Shown here: in pieces, positions 45,710 to 57,637 of the stretch | How the letters are laid out: every line of letters begins with the position of its first letter | How positions within the stretch are numbered: the first letter of the stretch is position 1 | Source of the DNA: Ramularia collo-cygni | Taxonomy: Eukaryota; Ascomycota; Dothideomycetes; Mycosphaerellales; Mycosphaerellaceae | Length of the DNA stretch: 64,000 nucleotides | Direction of reading: 5' to 3' | NCBI RefSeq assembly: GCF_900074925.1 | Contig: NW_019716262.1 | Location: 1,167,798-1,231,797 of the forward strand | Translations under genes and position numbers: made by a program | The notes under the pieces: model-generated | The model's input: the letters and a program-made list of their open reading frames with translations, nothing else | Databases searched by the model: none | What the model was told of the DNA's origin: nothing

Positions 45710-47875
45710 TCACATCTCATCGCCAGCATAACCGCACTTTGCCAGATCAGCTCTGACGCCTTCTTCGGTGCCAATCTTCAAGACCTGGGTACCCTCCAAC
45801 TTCTCGCCTCCAGCTTGACGCATTTTGAGATCATCAATGGCCCTCAGTTTCTTCAGTAAGCTTCGGATTTTCTTCTCGTGAGGGGAGCCAGCACCTGGAC
45901 TAGTGACGGACAGATCCGGCGTCTCGACCGGCGCGGTGCCATTCGTTTTGGGAGCGGGAGTGGAAGTGTTGATGGTTGGTGGTGCGTTTGCACGAGAACG
46001 ACTAGCGTCCCGACGACGAGATTGTGGACGGGAGTTCTGGTTGCTTCCTGGCTGCTGACCATTCGAGCGGGCGTTGCGGTCCTTACGCTCCGGGCTCTTA
46101 GACTTGGGAGCGTCACCGTTGAGTGCGGGAGCACTGAGACCAGCAGCTTTGGCCTCGGCCTCCTTCGCTTTCTTCGCCTCGCGCTTCTTCTTGTTCTTGA
46201 GCGCAGCTTTGCTGAGGTTCTCGTCTCCATCGGCACCGGCGACGCTGACACCCCCTCCAGGCGCAGCACCTGCTGGTGCACTCTTGGACGGATCCACAGG
46301 CTCGGCGCCAGGGACTTCACGACGGCGTGGCTGTCTTGGACCAAAACCGTTTGTCTCGTTACTCTGGCCAGACATCATTTCTCTCACAAAGGCTGCACCA
46401 CCTTCATCCTCTCGCTTGAAGGCGAGAGGCGTGGCAGTACCGCGAGCGCCAGGTGGGCGGTACGCACCGGCTGGCTTGGAGGGAGTCTTGACCTTACCAA
46501 GAAATTCCAGCGCAGACGAGTGCGGTGTCGGAGGGGTGAGTGCACCATCTAAAGAGTGCTTGTCGGCCGGTTGTGGGCGCCAAACAACATGATACAGCTC
46601 GTGCATGTCTTCCACGTACTGGAGCTTGCCACCAACATGCCAGATACGGACTCCATTATCAACACGCAGACGTGGGCTCGTGGTGGCAGTGAGGATGTGC
46701 TTGCCGTCTGGGCTCCACTCACAGAGCGAGGTGTTACTTCCTTCAATAGTGCAGACCTTTTCGTAGTTCTTCTCCAAATCGTAGATATCCATGGTTCCGG
46801 CCAAGTTTCCAAAACCAGCGACGATGACGAATCTGCCATGAGGGGAGAAAATGATGGTGTTGCGAGGGCCAAGGTTAAAGCTGTGCTGTGGGATCGCACG
46901 AGTGTTGAAAATGGTGGTCTTCGCGGGCATGTAGCCATAGACCACGCCGAACTCTTTCGAGTTTGGCGACCACGATACATCGTGGATGGGTCCCTCCTTA
47001 TCGAGCGACACGCGGGAGTCGAAACCGCCATTCGCGCTGAGCAGGTACATGTTGGTCTCGCCATAGTAACTCTTGTTGCTTTTATCGACCTCTGTTTGAG
47101 CGAGCACAATCAGACTTGTGCCCAGTTCATTCCACTTCAGCTGCACCTTGTCGGCCTTGAAGAAGTTCTTCTGCGAGGAAGGTGTGCTGAATTGCGGCAC
47201 ATTGAAGATCTTCACCGTCGCCGGCATGCCTTTCAGCTCCGGGATGAAGACAGCAAGCGAATGTGTCTTGCCGGGCGACAGGGCAAAATCAGCGACTCCC
47301 TCGGCGCGCAGCTTGTTCCAGACCGTGCCGAGATCCTTGCTCTCGTAGACCTGCACCTCGTTGGTGACACGGCGCGCGCAGTACTGCTCATCGGAGGTGT
47401 ATTGCAGATTCCAGCCAGTCTGCGCTTTCTGCACAAACTTGCCCACGACGGCACGCTCGCCATGCTCGCCGGCGTTGTCATCAATCGTGCGCCACACCTT
47501 GAGGTTCTTGACTGCATCTCCAGCCTCGTCCTTGCTCGGACGTTGCCACGTGATGATGTACGTGCCCAACGGGGAGAATCCTAGCTCATAGACGTGCTCG
47601 GCGGGCAGCGTGGTGACCACATGGCCTGATTCCGCATCAATGACGCTGACCGCCTCAGGTGATGCCCAGGCAAAGAACCGGCCATCGGGCGAGTAGACGC
47701 AGCAGCGTAGGTTTCCCTCTGGACGCACAAAAGCGGGCAGATTCTCGTACACGGGTGCGGCACCGAAGACGCCAATGTTCTTGGATGTGCGGTCTGCAGA
47801 ATAAATTCGTCAGTCATATAAGAGGGATTATTGATGAGATGTATACCCACATGCAAGCTGTGTTGGAAGAACCAT
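45710..47875 (-). CDS. Eukaryotic translation initiation factor eIF2A
   Basis: eIF2A is a WD40 propeller protein that can deliver initiator tRNA in a GTP-independent way. The model joins 47875-47851 and 47793-45710 (complement; 702 residues). A tiny first exon encodes MVLPTQLA, and a 57-bp intron completes the YRTSKNIGVFGAAPVYENLPAF segment found at the start of fungal homologues. The propeller covers about residues 25-425 (YSPDGRFFAWASPEAV, VSWSPNSKEFGVVYGYMP, WSPDGKHILTATTSPRLRVDNG). A basic, Lys/Arg-rich region follows (KAALKNKKKREAKKAKE), with a C-terminal helical segment (IRSLLKKLRAIDDLK). Length and order match the family. Confidence 0.94.
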
Positions 47876-48554
47876 TTTGGCAGTGGGGTGCTGATTGACG
47901 AGACTGCGACGGAGATTGAAAGATGGACACAAAGTCGCGGTGTGGAGGCTTGCTTGCGAATGGGGCTTTCTTTGTTGCGCTTGTCGCTGTTTGTCAATGG
48001 CGGNGAGGATTGCGGGCAGGTGGCTGATCGCTTGTGACTGAGTTGAATAGTTAAATTCACCACAGTAAGGCTTGACACACGAGCAGGCAGCTGGAAAGCG
48101 TCGGCGGAGGTGCTTGAGATGGAGGAGGAGGAGGGCCAAAAGTCACAGCATCAAAATAAACGAGAGGTGGAATCAGATCGAATCTTTCGGCCCGCCCGGG
48201 AAGATCCTCGAGGAACGAGTTGCACCGCCTAACGCCCTTCTGGCGTGTGAGCATGCTTTTAGAATCGAGGCATCGTGTGTTACTCTGTTTGATGGAATCG
48301 AATCGTAAGAGTCGGCTGTTGTTCGCTATAGTTCAACTGTAGCACTATATCGCTTTACCAGTCAGACGTTCAACGTGCTAGTTCAGCTACATTCGAAACG
48401 AAATGCGTATAGGAAGACCGCAGGAGGGTGATGGATATTTCAACATCAATGTCAAACCACTTGATAGTGTCTCCAACGTCATAGTCCTTGATGATACCTC
48501 TGTATGCTCATATACACCCATATACTTGTACATCGTCCATATTTCCACAATACC
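47876..48554. other. Intergenic between eIF2A and cox20
   Basis: About 0.68 kb: upstream region of eIF2A and 3' flank of cox20, both on the minus strand. No feature is recognised. Confidence 0.4.
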
Positions 48555-49213
48555 CTACCAGACCTTCCACCAAGCCTTGCCGCTGCCCTCGGCCTCCCGT
48601 TTCATAGCAGCCAACTTCTCGTCCTGCTCCTTGTCCTTTTGCGCCCGCCTCTCCTCCCTTAGTTGCTCTTTTCGCTGTTCCCTCGCCTTCTTTTCCACCT
48701 CCTTTCTGTTCAAAATCTCCATTGCCCTCGTCATTCCCTCCTTCTCTAATCTTCTTCGCCGTAGACAATACTGATACATGCCGCCGGCACCGAGGACGAA
48801 TGTGCCCACAGCCCAATTGCAAGCCGTCATCACAGGAGCTGTGCATCTTCGTCAGCACCTTTGAAACCATGACAGCAAGATCAATGTCTACCTCTCCAGA
48901 TGATCCGTAGGGCACCCGTAGCAGCTCCACCTCCCATTCCCACCATAAATGCATCTCGTACACACGGTCGTTTGTGAATCTCCGTCACAGGCGCTCCAGT
49001 TTGCAAAGCATTCCAAATCGTTACTTCAGGAACCTTGCCGCCAGCTGTGTNTTCTGTTCCACCCGGCATCATATTCGCATTCTCGGGTGGCTTGAAAGTC
49101 TTGGATTCCTTGTCGTCCCATTGTGAACCTGCAAATGCTTTGTTCTGAGGATCAACATTGAGTGCTTCGCGGGTAAGGTCCTGCGAGTTGGACTGCCGGG
49201 TATCGTCTGCCAT
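48555..49213 (-). CDS. cox20: Cytochrome c oxidase assembly factor Cox20
   Basis: Cox20 is an inner-membrane mitochondrial chaperone that holds newly made Cox2 during cytochrome oxidase assembly. The model joins 49213-48892 and 48838-48555 (complement; 201 residues) with a 53-bp intron that rebuilds the family core GALRIIWRAPVMTACNWAVG. Two hydrophobic segments (AFMVGMGGGAATGALRII and ACNWAVGTFVLGAGGMYQYC) match the paired helices of the family. A charged helical tail (Lys/Glu/Arg-rich) follows. ATG 49213 is chosen; an in-frame upstream ATG at 49258 would add 15 residues. An N lies at 49051. Confidence 0.88.
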
Positions 49214-51434
49214 TTTCGTGGATGCGAAGAGGGAGAGAAGACGATGATCCGTCGACATGAAAGCTCGATGCCAAAACCACGCTTACCCGATAGGGCAAGA
49301 TCCTAGAGTATACTATTTCCACAAACCTGGATCGCAACTCCGCTCAAACATCAACGACAGCATCGCTGGGTGCTGCATAAAGTAATGACCACCACGGCTT
49401 TTGACCTTCTTCTTGAAGGATACCGGCCAAGCATTAAGCTCACATCAGTCGAGAAACACAACTTCCTTCACACCCCATCACCGTTAACGAGGATAGAATG
49501 CTTCACCATTCCAGCTCTTCGGGAGTATTGGGCAATCTGCTTCAGAAATGTCGAGATTGATACGGGTCGCGTTCTCGCTACCCTATACCTCATACACAAT
49601 GAGAAAAACTGCTGGGGTGTTCATCATCCTGCCTGAGCCAAGCTCTGACCGGCAGGACTCGTACGATTGTCTCATTCATGGTGAGAACTGTGGCAACGGT
49701 AGAAGTGCTGCAGCGGTGTTAAAGCTGCGATGATTCTACGACGCTCAGCTGAAGATTATACATCAACCGGAGACGCCGGAACATCCAGTACACAGCAATC
49801 CATGGGAAGATCGAAGAATCCTGGATGGGAAGACCGGAACAAGATTCCTCTTAATTCTGCAGCTTGCAATGCTCGAACATCTAGAGATACAGCACATGTT
49901 GAAGAAATGCTGATTTTACAGCGTCTCTTTTCACCCGAAGTTTCAGGTCCCCGGAGTCCTCTCGAGCAAGCGCTGGTACGTTGACAGCGAATCGATTCTC
50001 TCAAAACCACCGACGCTTCGGCCATTAAGACCAATCTTCGATGCAAAGACACACTGTATCGCCCGATGCCAGACTTGTGATCGAACGAGTGCAGCATAAC
50101 AGACACCGCGTGATCACTGTTGCCGTGGATGAATCACTCCACAAGTGTGCTGAGATCTAGACCTCGAGTCCATGGAAGCTTGGCTGGGCAAGACTTTGTG
50201 AAGATCGACAAACATTCGGCCGAATCAAGGCGTTCCACTGCAGAGTCCTTCCACGTCAGCTCCGTGACACGATGCTTGCAGATGCGGTTGTGCTGAAGGC
50301 AATGAAAGCAGCCACAGATTCTCGCAGACATCCCCGAAGACTTGTCGCTCCCGTGCTGTGGCTGCGTGGCTGCAGTCTTGGCTGTCTCTGATCGTGACCA
50401 ATAACAAAGCACAAACGATGGACTGCGCCACGATCGACATCATCACGGCCATGATCCGGGCCCGACGCTTTTCCGCATCGCGACCTCCGAGAGGCATCCG
50501 CTTGAGATCCGGTACCTGAAGGTCTTTGAGGAGGGAGAAAAAGCCACTACCGCCTATTTTGAGAAAGCCTGCTATTGCCGACGACCCTACACATGGGATG
50601 CATGATCGGTATGCAAATGCAGATGCAGACGCAGATGCAGAAGCGTTGCGATCGGACGGAACCTGGATACAACGTTGCAATGCAGACGGTAGGTCGTGGC
50701 ATCTGGACTGGATGTGTGGAATTTCTATTGTAGGAATACCAAGAGCCTATCTTCTGGCCGCGTACTCTAGGGCAATATGCTCACGTGGGTATGTGGGTAT
50801 AGCACCTTCTATGATGGCCCGCAGAGTCTTGCACATCTGGGGATATTTCATAAGCATGCAGTAAGCATACATTATTGTTGTAAACCTGTTGACCCTCAAC
50901 GTACAGAGAAGGTTACTCGGAGCTCGCGGCCAAGGCTCGCTGTGGGTGCAAAGACGGCAGGTGCATGCAGCAAAGCGGATGCCGGATGTCCAAAAGTGGG
51001 CGCGATGGGGACCTGCGACAACTGCCAGTGTGCCGATAGGTAAGCTATTCATCCTTGTAGCCCAACCGCACGGACGTGGGCTCAAAGAAAAGGCAGGGTA
51101 TGTGGCTGTGCCCTGGGGTGCGAGGTGACGCTCGCTCGCTCGCTCTCGGCACACACAAAGACGAGTCGACACGAAGAAACTTTCCAGAGTTTGCAGTACA
51201 TATTACCTGTCGCCCTATTTCATATTCACGCTACACGACTGCAAGACCATTTGCCACTCCACTTTTATTCCGCGTGTTTCCACCAGATCTTGATGACCAA
51301 GCCAGAGCGGACCGCGAGCAACTATTTCATCTAGTCTCCCAAGTGTCAGAGACATTCCCCAAAGAAACGGCCTGGACCCTGACAATCGTACCTTGCTCGC
51401 TGGGCTANGTCACTATTTCGATCTCCGACAGTCG
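49214..51434. other. Long intergenic region upstream of the zinc-finger gene
   Basis: About 2.2 kb between divergent genes. The frames present are short and overlapping with no credible composition; the frame of the downstream gene is open a little upstream of its first ATG. No repeats or RNA genes. Confidence 0.45.
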
Positions 51435-53513
51435 ATGTTTCCCACGACACTCTCCCTCGATCACACCCACCCGGAATACATTTCATCCTCGACGATATCG
51501 AATCAACTCCCATCCCGAAAGCCTTCAAACTACCAACGGGCATTGGAGCTGCTGCTACAATCGCCGAAATCGACCGAGACGTCATCGATCCGAACCATTC
51601 TAAAGCCAGTCAAGGCTAACTCCGATTCGAGCGCGGTCCTTCTCGACGGGAAGCCACAGATGTACCAGACCTACTACAATAGCATGGGAGGTTCTGTCAC
51701 GAACCACATTCAGAGTAACAACAACAACAACAACAACAACAACATCAGCAACCTGAGCATTGGGCAGAGTAGAAACCACCAGCGCACTCCCTCGACTTCG
51801 ACCATAGCATCCACGGGTCCGTCATCGCCGTTTATGCAATCGACGTCGTACCCACACATTGCGAACACGGAACAGGCACCAAACTCACCGTCTTACCACC
51901 TTGAGTCATACTACGGAAAGAACCTGCCGGTAACTTTCACCAACGCGGAGCGCGAGTGCGGTTTCGGCAACGCTGCTTTTATGCCCAGTCAGGCGGCGCA
52001 CATGTCCAACGCGCATCTTGCTATGAAAGGATTTGCCATCGATTACCACAACTCAGAGGATTTCGCTACCGACTTTGCGTCGTCTCGACAGTCAATGTCG
52101 AGTTACGGAAACAACTCGCCGGCGACGCCTCAATCCGGGGTTGGCGAGAGCGATGCGTCAAAGAATTACTATCCATCCACAAATGGTGAGTTGTATTGAG
52201 AAGATAAGTCAGTCAATGGAGATGCTAACTTGTTCTGTGTAGGAGCGCAACCGCATCCCAATGTTCAACTGTTCAGAACGGAATCAGAAGCATTTCGGGA
52301 TGAGCTGTATAACCCAGATGCTGTATACAACAATTCCACAAATTTGAAGCCAGCGTCGAATGTGGATGCAAGCAGTGCCTATCTGTCACCGCATAGAAAT
52401 CTGATAACAGAAAGGTTGCAAACCGCGAATTTGGCACGGTCTACGTCACCATCTGGTCTTTCAAGACAGAGATCGCCTTTTCGAGACAACTCTCCCATGG
52501 CGACCGACTGGAAACAAGTTGGTCCCGTCGCTACTGCAGCTAGCATACGGCAGCACCAGGCGGACGATTCGGTGCAAGCCGAGTTTGGTAGACATCGTGC
52601 TCCACTCCGAAGAGAGCCCACCAAGACCATCTCTCCCAAAGATGCGCTGCTCGACTACACTGCCGACGTGGACCAGACGCCACTCTTCCAGGACAGCATA
52701 CCCACGGGCTACAAACAGCATGTCGGAGCCACGGAATCGTGGCCAAGCAGTTTTATCAGCCAGGCCAGCGCCAACTTTCCCGGCAACATGGTCAACGCCG
52801 GCCAATACGACATGAGTTTTCGGACTGCCGATTACAATCCCATCAACTTTTCTGCAGGCAACACTCAATTCCAAGCAAATCATCCTGCCGCCTCAACTCC
52901 CAATTTCCCAGCATCAATACCATCCATGGAGACTTCCATCAGCGACGCGGGCCCTCCGGCATCATCGCAGGAAAGTGTTAACAANAACACCACATCGGCG
53001 CCCCAACGACCTGCCGATACACGTGCAAACACCGGGACCTACACTTGCACTTACCATGGCTGTGTACAGCGATTCGAGTCTCACGCACTGCTTCAAAAGC
53101 ACAAGCGAGACTTCCATCGCTCACAGCAATCGAACCAGCTCGAGAATGTGTCGTCGCCGCCAGAAGATGATGCCGTGGGATCAGCATCACCGCGATCGGG
53201 GGAGGACTCACCGGGTCCATCCGGTGCTGGCATGACTTCTGCTGCAATTCTCGCCAGAAATTCCCAGGCTGGACCCCACAAGTGCACTCGAATCAACCCA
53301 TCCACCAACAAGCCATGCAATACAATATTTTCCAGGCCATATGATCTCACACGTCACGAGGACACAATCCATAACGGGCGGAAGCAAAAAGTCCGATNCC
53401 CAATGTGCCGTGAGGACAAGACCTTCTCACGTAATGACGCTCTCACACGGCACATGCGGGTGGTACATCCTGAAGTCGAAGCATCTGGGAAGAGAGGGAA
53501 ACGTGTCGATTGA
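51435..53513 (+). CDS. C2H2 zinc-finger protein, probable transcription factor
   Basis: The model joins 51435-52185 and 52243-53513 (673 residues) with a 57-bp GT-AG intron. The start is uncertain: ATGs at 51660 and 51684 are also in frame, the latter with a stronger context. The long N-terminal part is disordered, with an Asn run from an AAC repeat and many Ser/Pro/Gln. Near the C-terminus are a finger CTYHGCVQRFESHALLQKH, a second block HKCTRINPSTNKPCNTIF, SRPYDLTRHEDTIH, and a final finger CREDKTFSRNDALTRHMRVVH followed by a basic tail. This suggests sequence-specific DNA binding in the nucleus. I cannot name the orthologue. Ns lie at 51409, 52985 and 53398. Confidence 0.85.
51716..51744 (+). 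repeat. AAC trinucleotide repeat coding for Asn
   Basis: A run of AAC codons inside the zinc-finger gene encodes about nine Asn residues. Being in frame, it can vary in length without a frameshift. Confidence 0.85.
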
Positions 53514-56500
53514 TGAGTCACCGTATTACTACGAAGATGATGATAATTACGAGCTCGGAGGACTCACGACTTGGCGACACGCAACCATCGAGGCTGAGGT
53601 CAACCGGTGTTGTCGTAGCACCTCTCGTGCTTCGGTGGATGCGCTCGATAGATGATCTCTCCGCGAGATTGTTGTGAGTCCCTGTCACTTTGAGAGGGCA
53701 TCGCTCAGCCTCCCGATCCTTTTGAGGAGATTCCATATTACTGCATAGCGAGCGTTTTTTTGCAAATTTTCTGGTTGACGAGGAAAAAGATTTCACACGA
53801 ACAGCGGGCGGAGTTCCACAGCAACGCAACTTCAATTCATGTCTCTACTTNGCTTTTTTGAAATGTACACGATATGAACTTTTGCATTGGGCGAGGAAAG
53901 GAATGATGGCATGGTGGCTTTTTGATTGAAGGCGTGGGACGCCGGTCGTCTGTCTACTTGAGCCTAGTGTAATGATAGTCCAATGATATGAAATGGGCTT
54001 TGCCTTTAATTACTGCTGTTCTCTCCTGGATGCTCCGTGTAGTTTTTCTCTTGACTTTTGATGAGTACNTAGTTCCTTCTCAATTTGACAAGGGTGAATG
54101 GTTTGCATCGCATCAGTGTCCATCGTTTCGCCAATCAGGAATGCTGAGTAGTACTCTGGACGAATCTCCAACCAGCCAAGATACATTGATGGAATTATTG
54201 CTCTGGTGGGTTGTTCTTTCCACGAGTCGTCATCGTCATGATCATTGCTACCCAAGGAATCTGAAAGGACAGACAGCTGACCGGATGTTTAGATGGAAGA
54301 GTGGAGCGACGAATTCCCCTTGANCTTGGTTGCGCCGACGTGTGAAAGTGAAGTCCACCGTATTTTGCGAAAAGGCCCGCGTCAGTCCAGTGGGAGACTT
54401 GATCTCAACCGAGGAGGATGCAGTGAAGATATTGTTTCTTCTTGCTCTAGGGGATGAGTACAGTTGAGAATCTTCTTTTCTCGCAAATCCTCCTATTTGG
54501 AATTTTTGATACGGACGAGCGAGCTTTTCTGTGGACGAGATTGAATGTCTCTGCAGCTATGATGGATAGTTGGAAGTATCTTGATGGAGATGAATAGTGT
54601 GAAGTCAGTGGTAAGGAAAGTAGTGCATAAAAAAAGAAGGCCTGACACAGAAAGCGAGACGTCGAATGCCGTCGGGAAGACAGTGCTCAACCATGGCAGT
54701 TGTGAAGAACCGTCACACGGTGTCTTCGTGGCATCTCCATGCGAAGTACATTACTTTCAAGGCAGCATGTCGCAACAAACCGGCTGGAATTGCACCACTT
54801 GCACAAGACAAGGCATACCAGCGCGACCTTGCACACACGTCGGACAAGACATTGCTTTGAGAGCTACCGCATCGCTCGCTTGCCGGCTGGCTATGTAGCT
54901 GACGAGGGTCAACCGTAAGCGAGAGGATGGATGCTGGTTTTGTACGCCTGTGGGATGTGATGTGATGAAAAGTATCGTTGTGCAAAAGGTGGACCAGCAA
55001 GGCAGATCGTCTAGTATCTGCGAAAGNGTGATCCTGAAGCTTATTAGCTCGATGAACAGAGTTCCTGCACCCCACAAAAGTTGCATTGCATATCTCAGGG
55101 TTGCAGATGCAGACCATTGGATTGAAACCTGGCATTGGGCCTGCTTCGCTGTCATGGTAAAGTCTTTGGGCTTCCCGACATTGAAATAGCTGTGTCGGGT
55201 GGGATCCGTGGTGTGTGTTGTTGACGGTGTCGGGAGGGGATAAAAAGTCTTAAAAATAAAATGGATGATCCAACGAAGGAAGACACTACCACAAGTGTCG
55301 ATGAAAAGCATGTTCTGTGAGGGGCCCCTCTTCTCACATGCTGGAAGCTGTTTGCAGGTGCTGGGTTCTCCTCTCCCCACTCTGCAGCAGGCGACTCTCT
55401 GTGTGGCCTGTGATGAGGTAATGACAGGTCTCGTGCCATGCGGTATCAGGTGAGCGACCTGTGCGTTAATGGTACTGGTAGAACTACTGCTGAGTTTCTC
55501 CGCACAGGTCGCAGCTCAGCCATGACTGTGATCCGTCGAGGTCGAGGGTGATGATCGAGACGATGGTGAAGGCGCAAGGTCTCAGCCTGGATGCAGGGCG
55601 ATGTAGAAGCGTCGCCGGGTGTCCCGCTAGCCACCGCGGCGGGCCCAAAAGCGACAATTCCAGAGCGTCGTGCGAACACTTTCCTAAAACAGGCGGCAAG
55701 GTTAGAGGGCACTGATTGGGCGCAGGTGAAGGCGGAGAATAATTTGGCCAGCCAGCTCTGCCTGCTCTCGTGACTGCTCCAGACGGAAGCGTACAAGTGT
55801 GCATGGGAGATGTACATGTTGCTCCGCATTCTCCAAAAAGGACCTCGCCCCTGATCCCTGGTCGATGCCGGTTCGCTGGCAGTTCATACTTTAGCTGCAT
55901 AATAAGAGTAGTTGGCCCCATCAGAGCTGCAGCCGCCAAAAGAGTAACATCTTCTAGCATCCATCGACACTCACAGCCTCTCCATTCAACGTCGTCGTCG
56001 TCGCCGCCGCCGTGATTGAGCGCATCTTCCGCCGGACAGGAGCGCAGCAGATCAGATCACCGCGCGACAAGCAATCCCCACCTGCTGGTGGAGCCGTCGC
56101 GCCAACTCAAAAGCCGGCACATCGGCGCTTTCCCCAGCCGTTTCTCGACTTGCTTTCCTCGAGGCCTCGATCACTCTCTCACACAAAAGCGCGCAAAAGA
56201 CACCTTGGGCTCTCGTGGACACCCAGGCGACTTGCTCGTAGCGACCACTGGGCTTGCTCCGCCACTCTCCAGAAAGCGGAGTCGTGGAGGAATTGCAGGC
56301 GTAATCATCTCGCCACTCCCTTCCCCACAAACCAAAACCAACCTTCGCGTGGCCTCCGATCTTAAGCGCCGCGACCGCGCTGCTGAAGACGTCAGGTCTC
56401 CAATGTGAGAACCTGTGCTCGCAGCAAAGTTTTTGTTCTTGAAGATAGATTGGACGCGCTGAAAAGGTTGTTGGGGATGATCATAGGTATGCCGAAGGCT

Positions 56501-57637
56501 GTTATTGCTGATGTCGCTTGATTGTTCAAATCGCTAACAACCGTGCTGTTAGATTCATATACGGATTAAAGTTATCGCAATTGTTTGTGCAATGTAATAG
56601 TAGCCCACGACATATCAACAATGTAAGTATGGAAGAGGGCGACGTTGTGGTGTGAGATTGTCGCTGACTTGCATCAACAGACATAGACTAGAGGCCGGAC
56701 GACCAGTTACGAACCAATCACTTCATAAAAGGTATGTGTTGTGTTGTGTTGTTTCCTGTTATTATTTTGGGCCGCGAGGAGGTGTAAATTCTGGAGATAT
56801 TTCGCTGGAACCCGCGCATATACTCAAGGGAAAGGAGTCATCGACAGCTGTCCAGGCATCGATCGGGATATTCGGGATCCTCCTCTGCGTCCGCTGTCAA
56901 CCCAGATCGAGTAACGAACGGGATGGAGGAAAGACCTGATCGCTAGTGCGACCAGCGGCATCGCTATCGTCTATGGAATCCGTGTCCTGCCGGCTTGCCA
57001 GGCAGTCAAAGAAGGACATGCTTTGGCTTTTGTGTGGAAGGAGCTCCAAGTCAAAGCCTCTCTGCAACCACGCATCTCGTCTTTGGCCAGTCGACGGAAA
57101 TGTAGCGAGACTTTCCTCGCCTGCATTCCAGCCTCGTGTGATCTTTCTGCTCCCGGACTCACGGACGGTCTTCATAGTTCTTCAGTATTGCTACGATCTG
57201 CGGGAATTCCAGCGTTCTACCCGGCTTGAAGTAGCCTAGGACCTTGAAGTGAAAGGGCAGTCCGGTCACCATTTCACCTCAAGTCGGAGTTTTCCTATAC
57301 TTCACAGCCGTCTGAAGTCAGTCTGAGTTATCGTGGGGAATCCAAGCTCTCAGGGCCCACGCATGCCATCCTAGCTCTCGTGCGTTGTTCTTGGCCCGAC
57401 TGGCCAATGTAATCTCAACCACACTCTGGACTTGCTACTGTTCACCGGCTGTCCAGGGATTATGCAGCACTCCGAGGTCTGGAAATGGCGCATCGGGCTG
57501 TGAAACTGGTGTATACAAAATGCATCGACTGCACCATCCTTCTGCTTGATTGTCATACTTGGATTGCTTTACTGGCGGGCGAGATTGCTGACCATTGGCA
57601 GATAATCTAGTTGCGTATCCATAGCATTGGACTCAAG
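53514..57637. other. Long gene-poor region before the PSP1 gene
   Basis: About 4.1 kb. Open frames up to 207 codons occur (54757-55380, minus strand) but their composition, rich in Cys, His and Trp, argues against coding. A CGT/CGC repeat lies at about 55990-56011. Part may be 5' UTR of the PSP1 gene. No RNA gene or transposon is recognised. Confidence 0.4.

Noticed and set aside
54757..55380. 207-codon minus-strand frame in the region before PSP1
   Set aside because: Composition is not protein-like, no domain is recognisable and an N interrupts it.
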